In this document: in pieces, positions 1 to 7,097 of the stretch
Numbering within the stretch: the first letter of the stretch is position 1
Layout: each line of letters opens with the position of its first letter
Assembly: GCF_016892705.1 (NCBI RefSeq)
Contig: NZ_JAFEMB010000001.1
Coordinates: 1,240,001 to 1,304,000 of the forward strand
DNA from: Microvirga pudoricolor
Lineage (GTDB): Bacteria; Pseudomonadota; Alphaproteobacteria; Rhizobiales; Beijerinckiaceae
Direction of reading: 5' to 3'
Length of the DNA: 64,000 bases
Program-made: the position numbers and the translations under genes
The notes under the pieces: model-generated
Told to the model about the DNA's origin: nothing
Databases searched by the model: none
Seen by the model: the letters and a program-made list of their open reading frames with translations, nothing else

Positions 1-2
1 AC

Positions 3-581
3 CGGATGGTGGTGCTGCGGCCCGACGACCAGGTGGTGCTCGCCCTGCCGCCCTGGGAGATCGCCCGCCTCGTTCCCCATCTGTCGGTGCCGGACGCGTT
101 CGAGCCGATCCTCAACCTGCATTTCCGCATGCGCGGCCTCGACCGCCCGCGCTTCGTGGGCCTCATCGGGACCCTGGCCCAGTGGGTGCTGGTGCGAGCC
201 GACCACGTGAGCGTCACCGTCTCGGCCGCGGACGCCGCCATGAGCCGACCGGCCGCCAGCCTGTCGGCCGCGATCTGGCGCGAGATCGTGCCCGCGCTCC
301 AGGCGGTGGGCCTCGACGTCGCCCCGGACCGGCAGCCGGAAGCCCGGATCGTGAAGGAAAAGCGCGCCACCATCCGGCAGGCGGCGGGACCCATTCCCCA
401 GCCGCTCCTGCGGCCCTTCGCCAACATGGCGCTGGCAGGCGACTGGATCGGCGATTTCCCGGCCACCATCGAGAGCGCCGTGATGGCGGGCGAGCGCGCC
501 GCCGCCCTGCTGGGGCGCCCCCGAGTCCGGGGCTGCGCGCCAAGGGCCGGGGACGCGGCGCGCACGGGCCAGACCGCATGA
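3..581 (+). CDS. hpnE: Hydroxysqualene dehydroxylase HpnE (3' part only)
   Basis: The gene enters from the left edge; only about the last 193 codons are present. HpnE is the FAD-dependent enzyme that, with HpnC and HpnD, makes squalene from farnesyl diphosphate for hopanoids. The visible part has the C-terminal FAD-binding signature of the amine oxidase/phytoene desaturase superfamily: a NMALAGDWIGDFPATIESAV stretch followed by MAGERAA near the end. This GDW..(P)AT.ESAV..G pattern closes the FAD site in the family. The stop codon overlaps the ispH start (ATGA), so the two are translationally coupled and both serve isoprenoid metabolism. The last ~20 residues after the FAD motif are arginine-rich and probably unstructured. 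HpnE rather than a carotenoid desaturase is chosen from overall similarity and the ispH neighbour. Confidence 0.8.
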   Translation, partial: RMVVLRPDDQVVLALPPWEIARLVPHLSVPDAFEPILNLHFRMRGLDRPRFVGLIGTLAQWVLVRADHVSVTVSAADAAMSRPAASLSAAIWREIVPALQAVGLDVAPDRQPEARIVKEKRATIRQAAGPIPQPLLRPFANMALAGDWIGDFPATIESAVMAGERAAALLGRPRVRGCAPRAGDAARTGQTA

Positions 582-1522
582 GCGCGAGCCTGCCGCCCCT
601 GACCGTTCTCCTGGCCTCCCCGCGAGGCTTCTGCGCCGGGGTCGACCGCGCCATACAAGCCGTGGAGGACGCGCTGATCCGCACCAACCGGCCCGTCTAC
701 GTGCGTCACGAGATCGTGCATAACGGCCAAGTGGTGCGCGACCTCAAGCGCAAGGGCGCGGTTTTCGTGGAGGACCTGGCCCAAATTCCCGACGGGGCCG
801 TGGCGATCTTCTCCGCGCATGGCGTTCCCCGCTCGGTGGAGCAGGAGGCCAAACGGCGCGGTCTCGCCGTGCTCGACGCCACTTGCCCGCTCGTGCGACG
901 GGTGCATGTGGAGGCTCGCCGCCAGACGCAGGCGGGGCGCGAGGTCATCCTCATCGGCCACCGCGACCACGTGGAGGTGGAGGGCACCGTCGGACAGGTG
1001 AAGGGAACCGTGCACGTGGTCGGGAGCGTCGCGGAGGCGCTGACCGTCCAGGTGGCGACGCCGGACCGTGTCGCCTACGTGACCCAGACGACGCTCTCCG
1101 TGGACGACACGCGGGAGATCATCGCGGCCCTCAAGGAGCGCTTCCCGGCCATCGAGGGCCCGGACGTGAAGACGATCTGCTACGCCACCCAGAACCGCCA
1201 GATGGCCGTGCGGGTCATCACGGAGCGGGCGGACCGCGTGATCGTGTGCGGCGCGCGCAACTCCTCCAACTCCAACCGCCTGCGCGAGGTGGCCGAGCAC
1301 CGCGGCTGCCCGGCCCTGCTGATGGAGGACCTGCGCGACCTGACCCTCGCGTTCATCGACGGCGCGCGGGTGATCGGCCTCACGGCCGGCGCCTCGGCTC
1401 CCGAGATCATGGTGCAGCAGGCCCTGCGCCAATTGGCCGAGTGGCGTCGCGTCTCCGTGGAGGAGGTTCGCGTGACGGAAGAGGGCACCCGCTTCGCCCC
1501 GGTGGATTTCGCGCGGCTCTAG
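578..1522 (+). CDS. ispH: 4-hydroxy-3-methylbut-2-enyl diphosphate reductase IspH
   Basis: IspH is the last enzyme of the MEP pathway. It reduces HMBPP to isopentenyl and dimethylallyl diphosphate using an oxygen-sensitive [4Fe-4S] cluster. The 314-residue product has the three cluster cysteines in family contexts: Cys19 (RGFCAGV), Cys103 (DATCPL) and Cys201 (ICYATQNRQ). Substrate-binding histidines lie in RHEIVHN (res. 43-49) and AHGVPR (res. 80-85), and the proton-relay Glu133 in HVEVEGT. The length matches the family. The start is the ATG inside the ATGA overlap with hpnE; longer readings extend back through the hpnE gene and are not real. The position after a squalene-forming enzyme fits supply of isoprenoid precursors to hopanoids. 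A weak hairpin (1528-1534/1549-1555) just past the stop may help end transcription. Confidence 0.97.
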   Translation: MSASLPPLTVLLASPRGFCAGVDRAIQAVEDALIRTNRPVYVRHEIVHNGQVVRDLKRKGAVFVEDLAQIPDGAVAIFSAHGVPRSVEQEAKRRGLAVLDATCPLVRRVHVEARRQTQAGREVILIGHRDHVEVEGTVGQVKGTVHVVGSVAEALTVQVATPDRVAYVTQTTLSVDDTREIIAALKERFPAIEGPDVKTICYATQNRQMAVRVITERADRVIVCGARNSSNSNRLREVAEHRGCPALLMEDLRDLTLAFIDGARVIGLTAGASAPEIMVQQALRQLAEWRRVSVEEVRVTEEGTRFAPVDFARL

Positions 1523-1540
1523 GATGCGCCGGGCAGGCCG

Positions 1541-1741
1541 CTAATGCAGCCCGGCCTCTTCGCCCCATCCGATATCCCTGGCGACCAAGTCGGCCGTGGC
1601 GATCAACCGGGACAGGGACGGCAGGTTGGCGATCACCTCCGCCGGAAGCTCCCGCCGCAGGTCGAGAACACACAGGAGAGCCCGGAGAATCACGATGTCG
1701 GAGCGATCCTTCTCGGGCCAGTCGTCAAACGGCATCAGCAT
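1541..1741 (-). CDS. Small hypothetical protein overlapping the end of luxI
   Basis: A 66-residue protein starts at the ATG at 1741, inside the last codons of luxI (17-nt overlap), with AGGA 8 nt upstream; a second ATG lies at 1735. The sequence is compact, with an acidic start (MLMPFDDWPEKDRSD), a leucine-rich middle and no cysteine motif or membrane segment. I do not recognise the family. The overlap implies co-translation with luxI, so it may act in making or modifying the acyl-homoserine lactone or in controlling it, but that is inference from position only. It ends 19 nt from the convergent ispH. The alternative is a chance reading frame; protein-like composition, start site and coupling favour a real gene. 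Confidence 0.5.
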   Translation of the reverse strand: MLMPFDDWPEKDRSDIVILRALLCVLDLRRELPAEVIANLPSLSRLIATADLVARDIGWGEEAGLH

Positions 1742-2393
1742 AGGGATGGTCCTGAACGACGTCGTCTGATGGATGAAGGTCCTCGCCCTCGACGAGCAGC
1801 ACCGGATGCCGGATGCCATACACCTCGCGCGACGCCTGCAGGGTTTCCCGGGTCACCCCGGCATAGATCGGAACGACCGGCTGGCCGTCGTATTCGCGGG
1901 GCAGCGCGAGGGGGCGCGCCTTCCACCCGAGCTCGATGATCCGGCTCATGAGGAGAGGATGGGTCTGCACCAGCAGCGCGCGCAGTCCCAGGTGGAGGCA
2001 GGCTTCGGCGACGCCCAGGAACATGTGGGCCGTCGTCGCATCGACGCCCTTGTGCCTCTCCCGTTTCTCGGGAGCCACCGCGCAACGGGTCCACTCCCAG
2101 ATGTCGGGCCCGGTGGGCGCCGTGCCGCCCTGGAGCATCTCGGGATACACGTCGCTCAGCAGGTGCGGCTCCGTCGTCGGCAGCAGCCGGGTGTACGACA
2201 CCACGGACCCGCCTTCGACGCCCACGAGATGGACGCAGGCATCCGTGTCGAACTGATCGATCTCGCGCCCGTCGGGCCGCCGCAGCGCCGTCCAGCCGAG
2301 GCGGTCGACGAAGAACCTGTGCCGAAACCGGTAAACCTGATCGAGCAGCGGCGCATGGCGCGCCGCGTTGGCCTTGTTGATCAAAAGGATCAT
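1725..2393 (-). CDS. Acyl-homoserine-lactone synthase (LuxI family)
   Basis: LuxI-type enzymes make N-acyl-homoserine lactone signals from S-adenosylmethionine and an acyl carrier protein or acyl-CoA donor. The 222-residue protein carries the conserved charged residues at expected spacing: Arg24 and Phe28 (YRFRHRFF), Trp34, Asp46/Asp49 (DQFD), Arg69 (SYTRLLP), and Glu100/Arg103 (WEWTR). The ATG at 2393 has a GGAGG ribosome site 6 nt upstream. The gene lies directly downstream of a LuxR-type receptor on the same strand, with a perfect palindrome in the intervening gap, so autoinduction is likely. A small gene overlaps the 3' end. The acyl chain cannot be read from sequence; Methylobacteriaceae relatives are known to make long-chain AHLs. 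Confidence 0.94.
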   Translation of the reverse strand: MILLINKANAARHAPLLDQVYRFRHRFFVDRLGWTALRRPDGREIDQFDTDACVHLVGVEGGSVVSYTRLLPTTEPHLLSDVYPEMLQGGTAPTGPDIWEWTRCAVAPEKRERHKGVDATTAHMFLGVAEACLHLGLRALLVQTHPLLMSRIIELGWKARPLALPREYDGQPVVPIYAGVTRETLQASREVYGIRHPVLLVEGEDLHPSDDVVQDHPYADAV

Positions 2394-2444
2394 GGCATCC
2401 TCCGTAGGGCGGAGAATTCAGATGATCGGACGGAACTGGTCCAT

Positions 2445-2460
2445 CCCGTAAAAATACGGG
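2445..2460. promoter_or_regulatory. Perfect palindrome upstream of luxI, candidate lux-type operator
   Basis: CCCGTA-AAAA-TACGGG is a perfect inverted repeat with 6-bp arms, centred about 60 bp upstream of the luxI start. It resembles a lux box (CCTGTA-N6-TACAGG) in half-site layout but has a shorter spacer. The place between luxR and luxI is where a LuxR-AHL dimer would bind. No T-run follows on either strand, which argues against a terminator. Confidence 0.5.
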
Positions 2461-2542
2461 GCGGGCGGCGGACGGCCTCGTGCCCGCGCGCCTGACCGCA
2501 GCGGCCCCGAAGCCGGCAGCGGCATACGGCGTTGATGCGCCG

Positions 2543-3283
2543 TTAGGGAATGATCTTGCGCCGAATGGCCTCGGCGACGCACTGAACGCGGTTGACGGCG
2601 CCAAGCTTCATGGCGGCGTTGGAGAGGTATTCCTCGATGGTTCTCTGCGACAGTCCCAGGATGGTGCCGATGTCCCAGGCGGACTTGCCCGACGCCGCCC
2701 AGCGCAGGCAGTCGATCTCCCGTTGCGACAGGTGACTCGGGGACGGCGAACGTCCCGCCTCCCTGCGGGTCAGGAGGTTGCGGGCCTGGCCGTGGGCGTA
2801 GATCGCGATGAGATGGAGGCCCGCGCGCTCGTCCTTGCTCAGGGAGAGGGCGTGCGCCCCGAAGGTGACGATCGCCTGGAACCCGTGCGTCGTGTAGATC
2901 GGCACCGCGAGCCCGTCCACGAGCCCGAATTGCGGCGCCTCCCTCATGATCCGGGCGCCCTCGCGGTCGTCCGGGTCGAGGGGGGCCTCGCTCCAGGCGA
3001 AGGGCATCGTCGTCTGGCGCACTTTCCGGATGACGGGATCCCGGTGAACGTAGCCCTCCCGGGCGTAGCGCTCGAGCCAGGCATCCGGCCAGCCCGACAG
3101 GAGCACGTAGGGATCGAGCCTCTCCCCGGCCGAAGGCAAGCCGGAGATGCAGAAGCTCTCGAAACCGAGCGCGGCCCCGGCCCGGCGGAGCTCCGCGGAG
3201 ATGTCGTCGATGGTGGTCAGGCTGCCGAGACGCTCGACGCAGTCAAAGGTGAATTGCCGGACCTGAAGCTCGGATATTGGCAA
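2543..3283 (-). CDS. LuxR-family autoinducer-binding transcriptional regulator
   Basis: The 246-residue protein has an N-terminal autoinducer-binding domain (about res. 10-165) and a C-terminal LuxR-type helix-turn-helix (about res. 183-246, SHLSQREIDCLRWAASGKSA onward). Ligand-pocket residues typical of AHL receptors are visible: Trp69 and Tyr73 (WLERY), Asp82-Pro83 (HRDPVIR) and Trp97. It should bind the AHL made by the downstream LuxI and regulate luxI and other targets. The start is a TTG at 3283 behind GAGAGGG; no suitable ATG lies near the domain start. The divergent gap to the Xre gene (71 nt) is AT-rich and should hold both promoters. The family is clear; the ligand is unknown. Confidence 0.92.
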   Translation of the reverse strand: MPISELQVRQFTFDCVERLGSLTTIDDISAELRRAGAALGFESFCISGLPSAGERLDPYVLLSGWPDAWLERYAREGYVHRDPVIRKVRQTTMPFAWSEAPLDPDDREGARIMREAPQFGLVDGLAVPIYTTHGFQAIVTFGAHALSLSKDERAGLHLIAIYAHGQARNLLTRREAGRSPSPSHLSQREIDCLRWAASGKSAWDIGTILGLSQRTIEEYLSNAAMKLGAVNRVQCVAEAIRRKIIP

Positions 3284-3354
3284 GCACCCTCTCGACCTCG
3301 GAATCGCAATGGATCTATAATATTACAACTTTACACCTTTGAACAGGCGCCCCG

Positions 3355-3765
3355 ATGGCTGAGAGCCCCAAAGCAGCGAGCCTGGCCGATCATCACATCG
3401 GAGCCCGCCTCCGCACGCGGCGCCTCCAGATCGGCCTGAGCCAGGAGAAGCTGGCGGCGGCTCTCGGACTGACGTTTCAGCAGGTGCAAAAATACGAGAA
3501 GGGCACCAACCGGATCGGGGCGGGACGGCTGCTCGAGATCGCCCGGATCCTGGACGTGCCGGCCGCCTTCTTCTTCGAGGGCGCGCCTGGCGGCCCCGCA
3601 TCCCAGGACCGGGGGGAGGCGCCGGAGGAATTGCAGCAGCTCTTCGCGTCCCGGGACGGCATCGCCCTGGCGCAGGCCTACCTGACCATCCGGGACCCTG
3701 GGGTGCGGCGGAGCGTGGTCGACCTGATCGAGCACCTCGCGGCCGCAGCGCGGGTCCACCCCTAG
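3355..3765 (+). CDS. Xre-family helix-turn-helix regulator
   Basis: A 136-residue DNA-binding protein with a Cro/CI-type HTH at residues ~17-70: RLRTRRLQIGLSQEKLAAAL, then GLTFQQVQKYEKGTNRIGAG. The C-terminal half (PEELQQLFASRDGIALAQAY and after) matches the tail of a widespread alphaproteobacterial one-domain Xre family. Targets are unknown. It is divergent from the LuxR gene, and it ends only 3 nt from the stop codon of the convergent MATE gene, leaving no room for a terminator. It could link quorum sensing to another signal, but only proximity supports that. The ribosome site is weak (CAGG). Confidence 0.85.
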   Translation: MAESPKAASLADHHIGARLRTRRLQIGLSQEKLAAALGLTFQQVQKYEKGTNRIGAGRLLEIARILDVPAAFFFEGAPGGPASQDRGEAPEELQQLFASRDGIALAQAYLTIRDPGVRRSVVDLIEHLAAAARVHP

Positions 3766-3768
3766 GGA

Positions 3769-5202
3769 TCAGGCTCCCGCCACGAAGGCCGGCTGGTGCC
3801 GCACGGGCTGGGGCGCACCGGCCACGAGGCCGAGGCGGTCGCGGCGCATCCAGCGCCACAGCATGAGGCAGGCCACGACCGCGAGCCCCGTGGCGAGGCC
3901 GATCCAGATCCCGACGCCGCGCAGGCTCGTGAAAAAGGCGAGCCCGATGCCCAGGGGCAGCCCGACGCCCCAGTACCCCACGGCCGCGAAGAGCATCGGC
4001 ACCCGCGTATCCTGGAGCCCGCGCAGCATCCCGGCCCCCACCGCCTGCGCGCCGTCCGCGAGCTGGAAGACGGCGGCCAGCACCAGGAACGACAGGGCGA
4101 ACCCGATGACGGCGGCGTTCCTGGGATCGTTCAAGTCCAGGAAGGCGCTGATGAGGAAATGGGGTGCCGCCAGCATGAGGGACGCCGTGACCACCATGAA
4201 GCCGACGCCGAGCCCGAAGGCGATCCAGCCCGCGCGGGTGACGCCCTCACGGTCGCCCGCCCCGTAGGCGCGGCCGACCCGCACCGTGACGGCCTGGCCG
4301 ACGCCGAGGGGCACCATGAAGCACAGGGATGCGATCTGCAGCACCACGTTGTGGGCCGCGAGCTCGTAGATCCCGATCCGGCCCATGAGCAGGGCGGCGG
4401 CGTTGAAGATCGTGACCTCGAAGGCCAGGGTCAGGCCGATGGGCACGCCGATGCGCCACAAGGCCCGGAAGCGCAGCCAGTCGGGGCGCCAGACCCGTCC
4501 GAACAGGTGGTAGCGCTTCAGCTGCCGGTCGAGGCCGATCACGAGCCCGAGGCACAGGCACATGAAGGTGGTCGCCACCAGCGTGGCGTAGCCCGCGCCC
4601 ACCAGCCCCAGGGCGGGCAAGCCCATCTCGCCGAAGATCAGCGCCCAGGCGACGCCGAAATTCACCGGAATGCCGAGGATGCTGATGAGAAGCGCCCAGC
4701 CCGGGCGCTCGAGGGCCGCCAGGTAGGAACGCAGCACGAGATAGATCAGGAAGGGCAGCACGCTCCATTGCAGGGCCCGGATGTAATGCCCCGCATCCCG
4801 CGCCAGGGTCGGGTCCTGGCCGACGGCGTTGAGGATCGCCTCTCCGTTCCACAGCACGATCCAGATCGGCACCGTCACCGTCACGGAGGCCCACAGGCCC
4901 TGCCGGACCGTGCGCCGCACCTCGCGCACGGAGTGACGGCGCCGGCCGAGCTCCTCGGCCACGAGGGGCGAGACCGCGCTCACGAGGCCGATGCCGAAGA
5001 TCAGGAAGGCGAAATAGATGTTGGTGCCCAGAGCACCCGCCGCGAGCGCCTCCGGCCCAATGCGTCCGATCAGGATCACGTCGGACGCCATGAGGCCGTG
5101 CTGCGCCAGGTTGGTGAGCACGAGCGGCCAGCTCAATGCGAGCGTGGCGGCCAGTTCCGCCGTCCAGGCGGACCGTCGGGTCGGGTGATGCGGCGTTTCC
5201 AT
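3769..5202 (-). CDS. MATE family multidrug/metabolite exporter (NorM-like)
   Basis: A 477-residue inner-membrane antiporter of the MATE family with about 12 hydrophobic segments in two homologous six-helix halves. It begins with the family's typical first helix (LALSWPLVLTNLAQHGLMAS), and the second half begins near WRIGVPIGLTLAFEVTIF. Such proteins use Na+ or H+ gradients to export cationic drugs and metabolites. The C-terminal tail after LMLWRWMRRDRL is soluble. It is divergent from the amidoligase/hydrolase pair with a gap of under 200 nt, so export of a product or by-product of that pair is possible but unproven. Length and topology are normal for NorM-type proteins. Confidence 0.92.
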   Translation of the reverse strand: METPHHPTRRSAWTAELAATLALSWPLVLTNLAQHGLMASDVILIGRIGPEALAAGALGTNIYFAFLIFGIGLVSAVSPLVAEELGRRRHSVREVRRTVRQGLWASVTVTVPIWIVLWNGEAILNAVGQDPTLARDAGHYIRALQWSVLPFLIYLVLRSYLAALERPGWALLISILGIPVNFGVAWALIFGEMGLPALGLVGAGYATLVATTFMCLCLGLVIGLDRQLKRYHLFGRVWRPDWLRFRALWRIGVPIGLTLAFEVTIFNAAALLMGRIGIYELAAHNVVLQIASLCFMVPLGVGQAVTVRVGRAYGAGDREGVTRAGWIAFGLGVGFMVVTASLMLAAPHFLISAFLDLNDPRNAAVIGFALSFLVLAAVFQLADGAQAVGAGMLRGLQDTRVPMLFAAVGYWGVGLPLGIGLAFFTSLRGVGIWIGLATGLAVVACLMLWRWMRRDRLGLVAGAPQPVRHQPAFVAGA

Positions 5203-5395
5203 GGGCCGGCTTGTAGCCCGGTTCGGGGCCGGCTTCCAGCCTGCCTGCCCAATTCATGGGCAGGATGCCGGGCCTAGAACGGAACCGGGACGGTCCCTTC
5301 CCGTTCACCCCTTCGTTCACGCAAACGTCAACACCAGAACCAGCCGCATGGACCAGTATTTCTCGCGCGGCGCAGACCAGCCGGAGAGGCCCGCC

Positions 5396-6373
5396 ATGGC
5401 GCATCCCGCGCCGCCTGCGACCGTCATCCCGTTCATGATGCCGCCCGTAACCCATGACCGGCGGGGCCGCTGGCGCACGGTTGGGATCGAGATCGAGTTC
5501 ACCGGTCCCACGGCGGCCGAGACGGCCCGAGCCCTGCGGGCCGCCTTCGGCGGCGCGGTGCGGGAGAACGACCCGCACGCGTTCCGGCTCATGGGCTCGT
5601 CCATCGGCGACATGAGCGTGGAGCTCGACAGCCGCATGGTGCATCCCGCCAAAACCGGAAAGGGCGGCGCGATCCTGCCTCGGATCGCGGCCTGGTTCGG
5701 GTCGGCCGCGCGGGTGCTCATCCCCTGCGAGATCGTGACGGCGCCGCTGCCGCTCAACCGCCTTCACGAAGCCGAGCGCGTGCTCGATGTGCTGCGCGGC
5801 CTCGGCGCCAAGGGCACGCAGGACGGCGCGCTCTATGCCTTCGGGCTGCACTTCAACCCGCAGGTGCCGGCGGAGGATGCCGCCACGGTGGTGGCCCACC
5901 TCAAAAGCTTCGTGCTGCTCAACGCATGGCTGCGTCGGCAGGTGGCACCGGATGCGACCCGCAGCGTGCTGGGCTTCGCCGACCCGTTCCCGGCGGCCTA
6001 TACCCGGCATCTGGTGGCGCCGGATTACTGGCCGGATCTCACGACCTTCATCGACGATTATCTGGCCGCCAATCCGACCCGCAACCGGGATCTCGACCTT
6101 CTGCCGCTCCTGCTCCATCTCGACCCGGACCGGGTCCGGCGCGCCCTGCCCAACGAGAAGATCAACGCCCGTCCGACCTTCCACTACCGCCTGCCGGACG
6201 CGCGGGTGAGCGATCCGGGCTGGAGCCTCGCGCCGGACTGGAACCGCTGGGTGAGCGTGGAGCGCCTGGCCTGCGACCGCGACCGGCTGATGGCGGCGGG
6301 CCAGGCCTATCTCGGCTTTGCCGGAGAAGAGAAAAGCTGGGCCGACGTGGCGGACGGGATCGTGCATTCATGA
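5396..6373 (+). CDS. Amidoligase family protein (glutamine-synthetase fold, COOH-amine ligase)
   Basis: A 325-residue protein of the amidoligase family, whose members have a glutamine-synthetase-like fold and are predicted to join carboxyl and amino groups with ATP. The family start motif WRTVGIEIEFTG is near residue 25, with the Glu pair expected for metal/ATP binding, followed by a DPHAFRLMGSSIGDMSVELD region. The ATG at 5396 is chosen because GGAGAGG lies 6 nt upstream; an in-frame ATG at 5348 has no ribosome site. The stop overlaps the next gene's start (ATGA), a class I glutamine-amidotransferase-like hydrolase. Amidoligase/peptidase pairing is known from comparative genomics and is thought to make and break gamma-glutamyl-type amides. 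The substrate is unknown. Confidence 0.85.
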   Translation: MAHPAPPATVIPFMMPPVTHDRRGRWRTVGIEIEFTGPTAAETARALRAAFGGAVRENDPHAFRLMGSSIGDMSVELDSRMVHPAKTGKGGAILPRIAAWFGSAARVLIPCEIVTAPLPLNRLHEAERVLDVLRGLGAKGTQDGALYAFGLHFNPQVPAEDAATVVAHLKSFVLLNAWLRRQVAPDATRSVLGFADPFPAAYTRHLVAPDYWPDLTTFIDDYLAANPTRNRDLDLLPLLLHLDPDRVRRALPNEKINARPTFHYRLPDARVSDPGWSLAPDWNRWVSVERLACDRDRLMAAGQAYLGFAGEEKSWADVADGIVHS

Positions 6374-7071
6374 CGCGTCCCCTCATCGGCGTTACCACCT
6401 CGAAGCGTGGCGGCTGGCGCAGCTATCTCATGCACCGCTGGGCCCTGTCGCGGGCGGGCGCGCGCGCCGTACGCCTCGTGCCGGGCGAGCCCAGCCCGGA
6501 CGAGAAGCTGCACGGCCTCGTCATCGGCGGCGGCGACGACATCGGAGCCGAGATCTACGGCGGCGAGGTGCTGCCCGACGTGCGCATCGACCCGGACCGG
6601 GACCGGATGGAGCTCGACCTCCTGCAGCTCGCGCTACCCGTCGGCCTACCGGTGCTCGGGATCTGCCGGGGGTCGCAGATGATCAATGTAAGCCTCGGCG
6701 GCACGCTCTACACGGACATCCACCGCGTCTACGTGGAGGCGCCCAGGATGCGCACGGTGCTGCCGAAGAAGACCGTGCGGGTCGTGTCCGGCAGCCGCCT
6801 CGACCGCATCCTGCGCTGCAATCCCTGCCGGGTGAACGCCCTGCACCATCAATCCGTGGACCGGCTCGGGACCGGTCTGCGCGTGGTGGCCCAGGACGAG
6901 AGCGGCATCGTGCAGGCGATCGAGAGCACTACGGCGCCATTCCTGCTCGGGGTGCAGTGGCACCCGGAGCTCCTGTTCTGGAAAGCGCCGCAGAACCGCC
7001 TGTTCGAGGCCCTCGTCCAGGCCGCGGATGAACGGCTGGCCCACGCCCCGGAGGCGGCCCTGGCGGTGTGA
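6370..7071 (+). CDS. Gamma-glutamyl hydrolase-like class I glutamine amidotransferase (peptidase C26)
   Basis: A 233-residue C26-type hydrolase related to PuuD (gamma-glutamyl-GABA hydrolase). The nucleophile elbow is GICRGSQMIN with Cys99, and the His/Glu pair is in VQWHPE (His198, Glu200). An oxyanion-type GGGDDI segment is at res. 53-58. The start ATG overlaps the amidoligase stop, so the two are translationally coupled. The pair probably acts on the same bond type: the amidoligase forms an amide and this enzyme cleaves or edits it. At 233 residues it is near the size of E. coli PuuD (254), but there are no other putrescine-pathway genes here, so a Puu role is unlikely. Confidence 0.87.
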   Translation: MTRPLIGVTTSKRGGWRSYLMHRWALSRAGARAVRLVPGEPSPDEKLHGLVIGGGDDIGAEIYGGEVLPDVRIDPDRDRMELDLLQLALPVGLPVLGICRGSQMINVSLGGTLYTDIHRVYVEAPRMRTVLPKKTVRVVSGSRLDRILRCNPCRVNALHHQSVDRLGTGLRVVAQDESGIVQAIESTTAPFLLGVQWHPELLFWKAPQNRLFEALVQAADERLAHAPEAALAV

Positions 7072-7097
7072 GGGGTCCGAGCCGGATCGCTTCCCTT

